Assembly (NCBI GenBank): GCA_037013495.1 | Contig: CM072803.1 | Location: 48,869,627-48,933,626 of the forward strand | Source of the DNA: Hippophae tibetana | Taxonomy: Eukaryota > Streptophyta > Magnoliopsida > Rosales > Elaeagnaceae | Length of the DNA stretch: 64,000 nucleotides | Direction: 5' to 3' | Part shown: in pieces, positions 1 through 9,876 of the stretch | Layout of the letters: every line of letters begins with the position of its first letter | Numbering within the stretch: the first letter of the stretch is position 1 | Made by a program: the position numbers and the translations under genes | The notes under the pieces: generated by a model | What the model saw: only the letters and a program-made list of their open reading frames with translations | Databases searched by the model: none | What the model was told of the DNA's origin: nothing

Positions 1-91
1 AACCAAAGTCAAATTAATTGCGATGCCATCCAACAAAACCAGAATAAGTTATAAATAAGTTAAAAATATTAATGTCAAAAAGGAGTTGAAA

Positions 92-136
92 ATGAGAATT
101 GTTTATTTGTTATTTAGAATAATGAACAAAATTTGA
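92..136 (+). other. 14-codon open frame after AAGGAG, recurring in most monomers; not considered a gene
   Basis: The frame starts ATGAGAATTG and ends at TGA, encoding MRIVYLLFRIMNKI, with AAGGAG a few bases upstream that mimics a bacterial ribosome site. It recurs with the satellite period and is broken in many copies: the ATG becomes AAG (for example near 1741, 2838 and 3387), or the second half changes. Given the eukaryotic satellite context I regard it as a chance frame. It is listed so a reader does not mistake it for a small protein gene. Confidence 0.1.
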
Positions 137-594
137 ACTTTTGATAGTTTTGCATCTTAAGACATAGTAAATTTCAGTTAAATATATCATAAATAAAAGG
201 AAATAAAACGTGTAGTATTTATTCCGCCAAATTTCTTTTTTAAAATAGACATGAGAAAATGATTATGTTTTATTTCTCCCCTATTTATTTTTCCCCATGA
301 TCTATGATTTTTTTTTTACCTTTGTAAGTCTTAATACCCAGCACTCGCAAATTCATGCAAATTTTATTACCTCCCTTCCAAATGGAAAATGTGATAGAAA
401 ATTGTTGTTTTAGACATCATTTGTAAACTTTTTGTTACGTAGCTAGCAAAAATTGCAATTATGGACGAGGATAATATTTTCCATCATATTTCTCTACTTT
501 TTACTCTTAGAATGGGTTTGGAACCAACATTCTTAGGGAGAAAAGGGATAACCAAAGTCAAATTAATTGCGATGTCATCCAACAAAACAAGAAT

Positions 595-610
595 AACTTA
601 TAAATAAGTT
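595..610. repeat. 16-bp near-palindrome AACTTAT-AA-ATAAGTT (representative copy)
   Basis: Two perfect 7-bp arms flank a 2-bp AA spacer. The element sits at about bases 46-61 of nearly every monomer. A subset of monomers that read TCATCCAAG or TCATCAAAG just upstream (for example those starting 1650, 3298, 4946, 10978, 16407, 30690 and 58716) reads ATAAGAT instead, which breaks the outer arm. The first monomer reads AAGTTATAAATAAGTT. The element contains the word TATAAATA, so it could be read either as a dyad able to extrude or bind a dimer, or as a TATA-like element. Neither role is shown by the sequence. Confidence 0.8.
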
Positions 611-704
611 AAAAATATTAATGTCAAAAAGGAGTTTTAAATGAGAATTGTTGATTTGTTATTTAGAATAATGAACAAAATTTGAACTTTTAATAGTTTT
701 GCAT

Positions 705-710
705 CTTAAG
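705..710. other. Conserved CTTAAG (AflII) site, one per monomer
   Basis: The palindrome CTTAAG lies inside GCATCTTAAGACAT and is kept in essentially every monomer I checked, even where the preceding bases vary (TTTTGCATC, TTCTGCATC, TTCTACATC, TTCTATATC, TTCTCCATC). It is useful as a monomer marker: a digest should give a ladder of about 550 bp. Confidence 0.85.
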
Positions 711-858
711 ACATAGTATATTTCAGTTAAATATATCATAAATAAAAGGAAATAAAACGTGTAGTATTTATTCCGCCAAATTTCTTTTTTAAAATAGATA
801 TGAGAAAATGATTTTGTTTTATTTCTCCCTTATTTATTTTTTCCATGATCTATGATTA

Positions 859-865
859 TTTTTTT
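859..865 (+). repeat. Length-variable T-run (representative copy)
   Basis: After CTATGATT each monomer has a run that differs in length and in the presence of an interrupting A (GATTATTTTTT versus GATTTTTTTTT). Runs range from about 6 to about 12 T. This is one of the main sources of the 546-552 bp length spread. It is also where sequencing or assembly length errors would be most likely. Confidence 0.85.
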
Positions 866-894
866 ACCTTTGTAAGTCGTAATACCCAGCACTC

Positions 895-911
895 GCAAAT
901 TCATGCAAATT
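895..911 (+). repeat. Direct repeat GCAAATT x2 at 10-bp spacing, containing ATGCAAAT
   Basis: The words GCAAATT at 895-901 and 905-911 are one helical turn apart, and the second is part of the octamer ATGCAAAT. The arrangement recurs in most monomers. In some the first word is changed (for example GCAAATTTATGC in monomers starting 2199, 3847, 5495 and 6591) or the second is changed (CATGGAAATT in monomers starting 27948, 29044, 33440 and 34536). In animals ATGCAAAT is the POU/Oct octamer, but in 75% AT DNA such a match is weak evidence, so I give only the structure. Confidence 0.7.
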
Positions 912-923
912 TTATTACCTCCC

Positions 924-935
924 TTCCAAATGGAA
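924..935. repeat. Inverted repeat TTCCA-AA-TGGAA (representative copy)
   Basis: Five-bp arms flank a 2-bp AA spacer. In many monomers one A is lost (TTCCA-A-TGGAA, for example near 2575, 4223 and 5870), shortening the monomer by one base while preserving the arms. Point changes such as TTCCATATGG (near 49207 and 51400) and TTCTAAATGG (near 23380) also occur. Just downstream, many monomers carry the 9-bp direct repeat TGGAAAATG twice at 12-bp spacing; others have GGGAAATGG or GATAATGG in the second word. Confidence 0.75.
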
Positions 936-990
936 AATGTGATGGATAATGGTTGTTTTAGAGATCATTTGTAAATCTTTTTGTTACATA

Positions 991-1009
991 GCTAGCAAAA
1001 ATTGCAATT
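991..1009. other. NheI site GCTAGC followed by palindrome AATTGCAATT
   Basis: GCTAGC at 991-996 is followed after three bases by the 10-bp perfect palindrome AATTGCAATT. The pair is kept in most monomers. Seen variants include GTTAGC (near 2090, 3739 and 5388), GCTTGC (near 30583, 36075, 39923 and 40476), GCTATC (near 14720 and 25642), and in the palindrome AACTGCAATT (about 48.7-55.9 kb), AATTACAATT (23.4, 26.7, 32.2 and 38.8 kb) and AATTGGAATT (14.7, 26.2 and 31.7 kb). These variants are good tags for following monomer lineages. Confidence 0.8.
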
Positions 1010-1060
1010 ATGTACGAGGATAATATTTTCCATCATATTTCTCTACTTTTTACTCTTAGA

Positions 1061-1077
1061 ATAGGTTTGGAACGAAC
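1061..1077 (-). other. Dimorphic site with partial CENP-B-box resemblance (representative copy)
   Basis: On the minus strand this reads GTTCGTTCCAAACCTAT. Against the CENP-B box core NTTCGNNNNANNCGGGN it matches TTCG, the central A and the first C, but the GGG is replaced by CTA. By hand count about 44 of 116 monomers carry this TTCG form (plus strand GGAACGAAC); most others read GGAACCAAC, usually preceded by GGG instead of AGG. With three of nine core bases missing, binding by a CENP-B-like protein is not supported. The resemblance and the two-state distribution are simply recorded. Confidence 0.3.
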
Positions 1078-1098
1078 ATTCTTAGGGAGAAAAGGGAT

Positions 1099-4000
1099 AA
1101 CCAAAGTCAAATTAATTACGATTGCATCCAACAAAACCAGAATATCTTATAAATAAGTTAAAAATATTAATGTCAAAAAGGAGTTGAAAATGAGAATTGT
1201 TTATTTGTTATTTAGAATAATGAACAAAATTTGAAATTTTAATAGTTTTGCATCTTAAGACATAGTAAATTTCAATTAAATATATCATAAATAAAAGGAA
1301 ATAAAACGTGTAGTATTTATTCCGCCAACTTTCTTTTTTAAAATAGACATGAGAAAATGATTATGTTTTATTTCTCCCTTATATATTTTTCCCCATGATC
1401 TATGATTATTTTTTTTTACTTTTGTAAGTCTTAATACCCAGCACTCGCAAATTCATGCAAATTTTATTACCACCCTTCCAAATGGAAAATGTGATGGAAA
1501 ATGGTTGTTTTAGACATCATTTGTAAACTTTTTGTTACGTAGCTAGCAAAAATTGCAATTATGGACGAGGATAATATTTTCCATCATATTTCTCTACTTT
1601 TTACTCTTAGAATGGGTTTGGAACCAACATTCTTTGGGAGAAAAGGGATAACCAAAGTCAAATTAATTGCGATTTCATCCAAGAAAACAAGAATAACTTA
1701 TAAATAAGATAAAAATATTAATGTCAAAAAGGAGTTTTAAAAGAGAATTGTTGATTTGTTATTTAGAATAATGAACAAAATTTGAACTTTTAATAGTTTT
1801 GCATCTTAAGGCATAGTAAATTTCAATTAAATATATCATAAATAAAAGGAAATAAAACGTGTAGTATTTATTCCGCCAACTTTCTTTTTTAAAATAGACA
1901 TGAGAAAATGATTATGTTTTATTTCTCCCTTATTTATTTTTCCCCATGATCTATGATTTTTTTTTTACCTTTGTATGTCTTAATACCCAGCACTAGCAAA
2001 TTCATGCAAATTTTATTACCTCCCTTCCAAATGGAAAATGTGATAGAAAATTGTTGTTTTAGACATCATTTGTAAACTTTTTGTTACGTAGTTAGCAAAA
2101 ATTGCAATTATGGACGAGGATAATATTTTCCATCATATTTCTCTACTTTTTACTCTAGGAATAGGTTTGGAACGAACATTCTTAGGGAGAAAAGGGATAA
2201 CCAAAGAAAAATTAATTACGATGCCATCCAACAAAACCAGAATAACTTATAAATAAGTTAAAAATATTAATTTCAAAAAGGAGTTGAAAATGAGAATTGT
2301 TTATTTGTTATTTAGAATAATGAACAAAATTTGAACTTTTGATAGTTTTGCATCTTAAGACATAGTAAATTTCAGTTAAATATATCATAAATAAAAGGAA
2401 ATAAAACGTGTAGTATTTATTCCGCCAATTTTCTTTTTTAAAATAGACATGAGAAAATGATTATGTTTTATTTCTCCCTTATTTATTTTTTCCATGATCT
2501 ATGATTATTTTTTTACCTTTGTAAGTCATAATACCTAGCACTCGCAAATTTATGCAAATTTTATTACCTCCCTTCCAATGGAAAATGTGATGGAAAATGG
2601 TTGTTTTAGACATCATTTGTAAACTTTTTGTTACATAGCTAGCAAAAATTGCAATTATGGACGAGGATAATATTTTCCATCATATTTCTCTACTTTTTAC
2701 TCTTAGAATGGGTTTGGAACCAACATTCTTAGGGAGAAAAGGGATAACCAAAGTCAAATTAATTACGATTGCATCCAACAAAACCAGAATAACTTATAAA
2801 TAAGTTAAAAATATTAATGTCAAAAAGGAGTTGAAAAAGAGAATTGTTTATTTGTTATTTAGAATAATGAACAAAATTTGAAATTTTAATAGTTTTGCAT
2901 CTTAAGACATAGTAAATTTCAATTAAATATATCATAAATAAAAGGAAATAAAACGTGTAGTATTTATTCCGCCAACTTTCTTTTTTAAAATAGACATGAG
3001 AAAATGATTATGTTTTATTTCTCCCTTATATATTTTTCCCCATGATCTATGATTATTTTTTTTTTACTTTTGTAAGTCTTAATACCCAGCACTCGCAAAT
3101 TCATGCAAATTTTATTACCACCCTTCCAAATGGAAAATGTGATGGAAAATGGTTGTTTTAGACATCATTTGCAAACTTTTTGTTACGTAGCTAGCAAAAA
3201 TTGCAATTATGGACGAGGATAATATTTTCCATCATATTCCTCTACTTTTTACTCTTAGAATGGGTTTGGAACCAACATTCTTTGGGAGAAAAGGGATAAC
3301 CAAAGTCAAATTAATTGCGATTTCATCCAAGAAAACAAGAATAACTTATAAATAAGATAAAAATATTAATGTCAAAAAGGAGTTTTAAAAGAGAATTGTT
3401 GATTTGTTATTTAGAATAATGAACAAAATTTGAACTTTTAATAGTTTTGCATCTTAAGACATAGTAAATTTCAATTAAATATATCATAAATAAAAGGAAA
3501 TAAAACGTGTAGTATTTATTCCGCCAACTTTCTTTTTTAAAATAGACATGAGAAAATGATTATGTTTTATTTCTCCCTTATTTATTTTTCCCCATGGTCT
3601 ATGATTTTTTTTTTACCTTTGTAAGTCTTAATACCCAGCACTAGCAAATTCATGCAAATTTTATTACCTCCCTTCCAAATGGAAAATGTGATAGAAAATT
3701 GTTGTTTTAGACATCATTTGTAAACTTTTTGTTACGTAGTTAGCAAAAATTGCAATTATGGACGAGGATAATATTTTCCATCATATTTCTCTACTTTTTA
3801 CTCTAGGAATAGGTTTGGAACGAACATTCTCAGGGAGAAAAGGGATAACCAAAGAAAAATTAATTACGATGCCATCCAACAAAACCAGAATAACTTATAA
3901 ATAAGTTAAAAATATTAATTTCAAAAAGGAGTTGAAAATGAGAATTGTTTATTTGTTATTTAGAATAATGAACAAAATTTGAACTTTTGATAGTTTTGCA

Positions 4001-6041
4001 TCTTAAGACATAGTAAATTTCAGTTAAATATATCATAAATAAAAGGAAATAAAACGTGTAGTATTTATTCCGCCAATTTTCTTTTTTAAAATAGACATGA
4101 TAAAATGATTATGTTTTATTTCTCCCTTATTTATTTTTTCCATGATCTATGATTATTTTTTTACCTTTGTAAGTCATAATACCTAGCACTCGCAAATTTA
4201 TGCAAATTTTATTACCTCCCTTCCAATGGAAAATGTGATGGAAAATGGTTGTTTTAGACATCATTTGTAAACTTTTTGTTACATAGCTAGCAAAAATTGC
4301 AATTATGGACGAGGATAATATTTTCCATCATATTTCTCTACTTTTTACTCTTAGAATGGGTTTGGAACCAACATTCTTAGGGAGAAAAGGGATAACCAAA
4401 GTCAAATTAATTACGATTGCATCCAACAAAACCAGAATAACTTATAAATAAGTTAAAAATATTAATGTCAAAAAGGAGTTGAAAAAGAGAATTGTTTATT
4501 TGTTATTTAGAATAATGAACAAAATTTGAAATTTTAATAGTTTTGCATCTTAAGACATAGTAAATTTCAATTAAATATATCATAAATAAAAGGAAATAAA
4601 ACGTGTAGTATTTATTCCGCCAACTTTCTTTTTTAAAATAGACATGAGAAAATGATTATGTTTTATTTCTCCCTTATATATTTTTCCCCATGATCTATGA
4701 TTATTTTTTTTTTACTTTTGTAAGTCTTAATACCCAGCACTCGCAAATTCATACAAATTTTATTACCACCCTTCCAAATGGAAAATGTGATGGAAAATGG
4801 TTGTTTTAGACATCATTTGCAACCTTTTTGTTACGTAGCTAGCAAAAATTGCAATTATGGACGAGGATAATATTTTCCATCATATTCTTCTACTTTTTAC
4901 TCTTAGAATGGGTTTGGAACCAACATTCTTTGGGAGAAAAGGGATAACCAAAGTCAAATTAATTGCGATTTCATCCAAGAAAACAAGAATAACTTATAAA
5001 TAAGATAAAAATATTAATGTCAAAAAGGAGTTTTAAAAGAGAATTGTTGATTTGTTATTTAGAATAATGAACAAAATTTGAACTTTTAATAGTTTTGCAT
5101 CTTAAGACATAGTAAATTTCAATTAAATATATCATAAATAAAAGGAAATAAAACGTGTAGTATTTATTCCGCCAACTTTCTTTTTTAAAATAGACATGAG
5201 AAAATGATTATGTTTTATTTCTCCCTTATTTATTTTTCCCCATGATCTATGATTTTTTTTTTACCTTTGTAAGTCTTAATACCCAGCACTAGCAAATTCA
5301 TGCAAATTTTATTACCTCCCTTCCAAATGGAAAATGTGATAGAAAATTGTTGTTTTAGACATCATTTGTAAACTTTTTGTTACGTAGTTAGCAAAAATTG
5401 CAATTATGGACGAGGATAATATTTTCCATCATATTTCTCTACTTTTTACTCTAGGAATAGGTTTGGAAGGAACATTCTTAGGGAGAAAAGGGATAACCAA
5501 AGAAAAATTAATTACGATGCCATCCAACAAAACCAGAATAACTTATAAATAAGTTAAAAATATTAATTTCAAAAAGGAGTTGAAAATGAGAATTGTTTAT
5601 TTGTTATTTAGAATAATGAACAAAATTTGAACTTTTGATAGTTTTGCATCTTAAGACATAGTAAATTTCAGTTAAATATATCATAAATAAAAGGAAATAA
5701 AACGTGTAGTATTTATTCCGCCAATTTTCTTTTTTAAAATAGACATGAGAAAATGATTATGTTTTATTTCTCCCTTATTTATTTTTTCCATGATCTATGA
5801 TTATTTTTTTACCTTTGTAAGTCATAATACCTAGCACTCGCAAATTTATGCAAATTTTATTACCTCCCTTCCAATGGAAAATGTGATGGAAAATGGTTGT
5901 TTTAGACATCATTTGTAAACTTTTTGTTACATAGCTAGCAAAAATTGCAATTATGGACGAGGATAATATTTTCCATCATATTTCTCTACTTTTTACTCTT
6001 AGAATGGGTTTGGAACCAACATTCTTAGGGAGAAAAGGGAT
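1099..6041 (+). repeat. 3-monomer higher-order repeat, three copies (~1648 bp)
   Basis: The copies start at 1099, 2746 and 4394 and measure 1647, 1648 and 1648 bp. Monomer starts are 1099, 1650, 2199, 2746, 3298, 3847, 4394, 4946 and 5495. The three positions are told apart by shared tags: the first has ACGATTGCATCC, CTTATATATTTTT and TTACCACCC; the second has GATTTCATCCAAG, GTTTTAAAAGAG and GATAGAAAATTG; the third has AAAGAAAAATTAATTACG, TTTCAAAAAGG and TACCTAGCACTCG. Differences between copies are few, for example AATATC versus AATAAC near 1140 and AAAATGAG versus AAAAAGAG near 1188. Copies 2 and 3 are closer to each other than to copy 1. Confidence 0.9.
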
Positions 6042-9000
6042 AACCAAAGTCAAATTAATTGCGATGCCATCCAACAAAACCAGAATAACTTATAAATAAG
6101 TTAAAAATATTAATGTCAAAAAGGAGTTGAAAATGAGAATTGTTTATTTTTTATTTAGAATAAAGAACAAAATTTGAAATTTTAATAGTTCTATATCTTA
6201 AGACATAGTAATTTTCAATTAAATATATCATAAATAAAAGGAAATAAAACGTGTAGTATTTATTCCACCAACTTTCTTTTTTAAAATAGACATGAGAAAA
6301 TGATTATGTTTTATTTCTCCCCTATTTATTTTTCCCCATGATCTATGATTTTTTTTTTACCTTTGTAAGTCTTAATACCCAGCACTCGCAAATTCATGCA
6401 AATTTTATTACCTCCCTTCCAAATGGAAAATGTGATAGAAAATTGTTGTTTTAGACATCATTTGTAAACTTTTTGTTACGTAGCTAGCAAAAAATGCAAT
6501 TATGGACGAGGATAATATTTTCCATCATATTTCTCTACTTTTTACTCTTAGAATGGGTTTGGAACCAACATTCTTAGGGAGAAAAGGGATAACCAAAGTC
6601 AAATTAATTGCGATGTCATCCAACAAAACAAGAATAACTTATAAATAAGTTAAAAATATTAATGTCAAAAAGGAGTTGAAAATGAGAATTGTTTATTTGT
6701 TATTTAGAATAATGAACAAAATTTGAAATTTTAATAGTTTTGCATCTTAAGACATAGTAAATTTCAATTAAATATATCATAAATAAAAGGAAATAAAACG
6801 TGTAGTATTTATTCCGCCAATTTTCTTTTTTAAAATAGACATGAGAAAATGATTATGTTTTATTTCTCCCTTATTTATTTTTTCCATGATCTATGATTAT
6901 TTTTTTACCTTTGTAAGTCATAATACCTAGCACTCGCAAATTTATGCAAATTTTATTACCTCCCTTCCAATGGAAAATGTGATGGAAAATGGTTGTTTTA
7001 GACATCATTTGTAAACTTTTTGTTACATAGCTAGCAAAAATTGCAATTATGGACGAGGATAATATTTTCCATCATATTTCTCTACTTTTTACTCTTAGAA
7101 TGGGTTTGGAACCAACATTCTTAGGGAGAAAAGGGATAACCAAAGTCAAATTAATTGTGATGCCATCCAACAAAACCAGAATAACTTATAAATAAGTTAA
7201 AAATATTAATGTCAAAAAGGAGTTGAAAATGAGAATTGTTTATTTTTTATTTAGAATAAAGAACAAAATTTGAAATTTTAATAGTTCTATATCTTAAGAC
7301 ATAGTAATTTTCAATTAAATATATCATAAATAAAAGGAAATAAAACGTGTAGTATTTATTCCACCAACTTTCTTTTTTAAAATAGACATGAGAAAATGAT
7401 TATGTTTTATTTCTCCCCTATTTATTTTTCCCCATGATCTATGATTTTTTTTTACCTTTGTAAGTCTTAATACCCAGCACTCGCAAATTCATGCAAATTT
7501 TATTACCTCCCTTCCAAATGGAAAATGTGATAGAAAATTGTTGTTTTAGACATCATTTGTAAACTTTTTGTTACGTAGCTAGCAAAAAATGCAATTATGG
7601 ACGAGGATAATATTTTCCATCATATTTCTCTACTTTTTACTCTTAGAATGGGTTTGGAACCAACATTCTTAGGGAGAAAAGGGATAACCAAAGTCAAATT
7701 AATTGCGATGTCATCCAACAAAACAAGAATAACTTATAAATAAGTTAAAAATATTAATGTCAAAAAGGAGTTGAAAATGAGAATTGTTTATTTGTTATTT
7801 AGAATAATGAACAAAATTTGAAATTTTAATAGTTTTGCATCTTAAGACATAGTAAATTTCAATTAAATATATCATAAATAAAAGGAAATAAAACGTGTAG
7901 TATTTATTCCGCCAATTTTCTTTTTTAAAATAGACATGAGAAAATGATTATGTTTTATTTCTCCCTTATTTATTTCTTCCATGATCTATGATTATTTTTT
8001 TACCTTTGTAAGTCATAATACCTAGCACTCGCAAATTTATGCAAATTTTATTACCTCCCTTCCAATGGAAAATGTGATGGAAAATGGTTGTTTTAGACAT
8101 CATTTGTAAACTTTTTGTTACATAGCTAGCAAAATTGCAATTATGGACGAGGATAATATTTTCCATCATATTTCTCTACTTTTTACTCTTAGAATGGGTT
8201 TGGAACCAACATTCTTAGGGAGAAAAGGGATAACCAAAGTCAAATTAATTGCGATGCCATCCAACAAAACCAGAATAACTTATAAATAAGTTAAAAATAT
8301 TAATGTCAAAAAGGAGTTGAAAATGAGAATTGTTTATTTTTTATTTAGAATAAAGAACAAAATTTGAAATTTTAATAGTTCTATATCTTAAGACATAGTA
8401 ATTTTCAATTAAATATATCATAAATAAAAGGAAATAAAACGTGTAGTATTTATTCCACCAACTTTCTTTTTTAAAATAGACATGAGAAAATGATTATGTT
8501 TTATTTCTCCCCTATTTATTTTTCCCCATGATCTATGATTTTTTTTTTACCTTTGTAAGTCTTAATACCCAGCACTCGCAAATTCATGCAAATTTTATTA
8601 CCTCCCTTCCAAATGGAAAATGTGATAGAAAATTGTTGTTTTAGACATCATTTGTAAACTTTTTGTTACGTAGCTAGCAAAAAATGCAATTATGGACGAG
8701 GATAATATTTTCCATCATATTTCTCTACTTTTTACTCTTAGAATGGGTTTGGAACCAACATTCTTAGGGAGAAAAGGGATAACCAAAGTCAAATTAATTG
8801 CGATGTCATCCAACAAAACAAGAATAACTTATAAATAAGTTAAAAATATTAATGTCAAAAAGGAGTTGAAAATGAGAATTGTTTATTTGTTATTTAGAAT
8901 AATGAACAAAATTTGAAATTTTAATAGTTTTGCATCTTAAGACATAGTAAATTTCAATTAAATATATCATAAATAAAAGGAAATAAAACGTGTAGTATTT

Positions 9001-9876
9001 ATTCCGCCAATTTTCTTTTTTAAAATAGACATGAGAAAATGATTATGTTTTATTTCTCCCTTATTTATTTCTTCCATGATCTATGATTATTTTTTTACCT
9101 TTGTAAGTCATAATACCTAGCACTCGCAAATTTATGCAAATTTTATTACCTCCCTTCCAATGGAAAATGTGATGGAAAATGGTTGTTTTAGACATCATTT
9201 GTAAACTTTTTGTTACATAGCTAGCAAAATTGCAATTATGGACGAGGATAATATTTTCCATCATATTTCTCTACTTTTTACTCTTAGAATGGGTTTGGAA
9301 CCAACATTCTTAGGGAGAAAAGGGATAACCAAAGTCAAATTAATTGCGATGCCATCCAACAAAACCAGAATAACTTATAAATAAGTTAAAAATATTAATG
9401 TCAAAAAGGAGTTGAAAATGAGAATTGTTTATTTTTTATTTAGAATAAAGAACAAAATTTGAAATTTTAATAGTTCTGTATCTTAAGACATAGTAATTTT
9501 CAATTAAATATATCATAAATAAAAGGAAATAAAACGTGTAGTATTTATTCCACCAACTTTCTTTTTTAAAATAGACATGAGAAAATGATTATGTTTTATT
9601 TCTCCCCTATTTATTTTTCCCCATGATCTATGATTTTTTTTTTTACCTTTGTAAGTCTTAATACCCAGCACTCGCAAATTCATGCAAATTTTATTACCTC
9701 CCTTCCAAATGGAAAATGTGATAGAAAATTGTTGTTTTAGACATCATTTATAAACTTTTTGTTACGTAGCTAGCAAAAATTGCAATTATGGACGAGGATA
9801 ATATTTTCCATCATATTTCTCTACTTTTTACTCTTAGAATGGGTTTGGAACCAACATTCTTAGGGAGAAAAGGGAT
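6042..9876 (+). repeat. 2-monomer higher-order repeat, three and a half copies (~1095 bp)
   Basis: Monomers start at 6042, 6591, 7138, 7686, 8232, 8781 and 9327, giving dimers of 1096, 1094 and 1095 bp and one extra first-type monomer. The first type has ATTTTTTATTTAGAATAAAG, AGTTCTATATC (AGTTCTGTATC in the last), CCACCAAC and CCCCTATTTATT. The second type has CGATGTCATCC, TACCTAGCACTCG and CCAATGG. The second and third copies share an A lost in GCTAGCAAAATTGC (near 8130 and 9225) and TATTTCTTCC, so they are the most recently duplicated pair. That lost base opens the 67-codon minus-strand frames at 7966-8169 and 9061-9264, which I regard as non-coding. Confidence 0.9.

Larger units (their letters stand above)
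1..1098 (+). repeat. Monomers 1-2, left edge of window
   Basis: The monomers start at 1 and 550, each 549 bp. Monomer 1 differs from most in reading AAGTTATAAATAAGTT at the dyad and ends with the GGAACCAAC form. Monomer 2 has TCATCCAACAAAACAAG, the GTTTTAAATGAG form, CATAGTATATTTCAG, GTCGTAAT and GAGATCATTTGTAAATC. That last set of tags reappears in the monomers starting 9877, 10978 and 12078, so this edge belongs to the same lineage as the dimer block near 10 kb. Confidence 0.9.
550..1098 (+). repeat. Reference satellite monomer (monomer 2, 549 bp)
   Basis: This copy is a convenient intact example. Its landmarks are AATTAATT at 561-568, the dyad AACTTATAAATAAGTT at 595-610, CTTAAG at 705-710, a 7-T run at 859-865, GCAAATT at 895-901 and again at 905-911, the TTCCA-AA-TGGAA inverted repeat at 924-935, the NheI site at 991-996, the palindrome AATTGCAATT at 1000-1009, and the GGAACGAAC form of the dimorphic site within 1061-1077. 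G+C over bases 601-1080 is 25% by hand count. I see no convincing smaller tandem unit inside the monomer, so 549 bp looks like the basic period. There is no run of codons longer than a few dozen in any frame. Confidence 0.95.

Noticed and set aside
92..136. Shine-Dalgarno-like AAGGAG upstream of an ATG in most monomers
   Set aside because: The setting is a eukaryotic-type satellite, the frame is 14 codons, and many copies lose the ATG. It is a by-product of the conserved repeat sequence.
903..910. Oct/POU octamer ATGCAAAT as a real factor site
   Set aside because: The exact octamer is present in most monomers, but an 8-bp AT-rich word in a conserved satellite is expected to recur regardless, and the host clade is unknown.
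924..935. CArG-box-like CCAAATGG
   Set aside because: A CArG box needs six A/T bases between CC and GG; here there are four, and many monomers have only three.
7966..9264. Two identical 67-codon minus-strand frames (7966-8169 and 9061-9264)
   Set aside because: They are the same monomer position in two copies of a dimer HOR. They exist only because one A is lost in the run after GCTAGC, and no domain or codon bias suggests coding.
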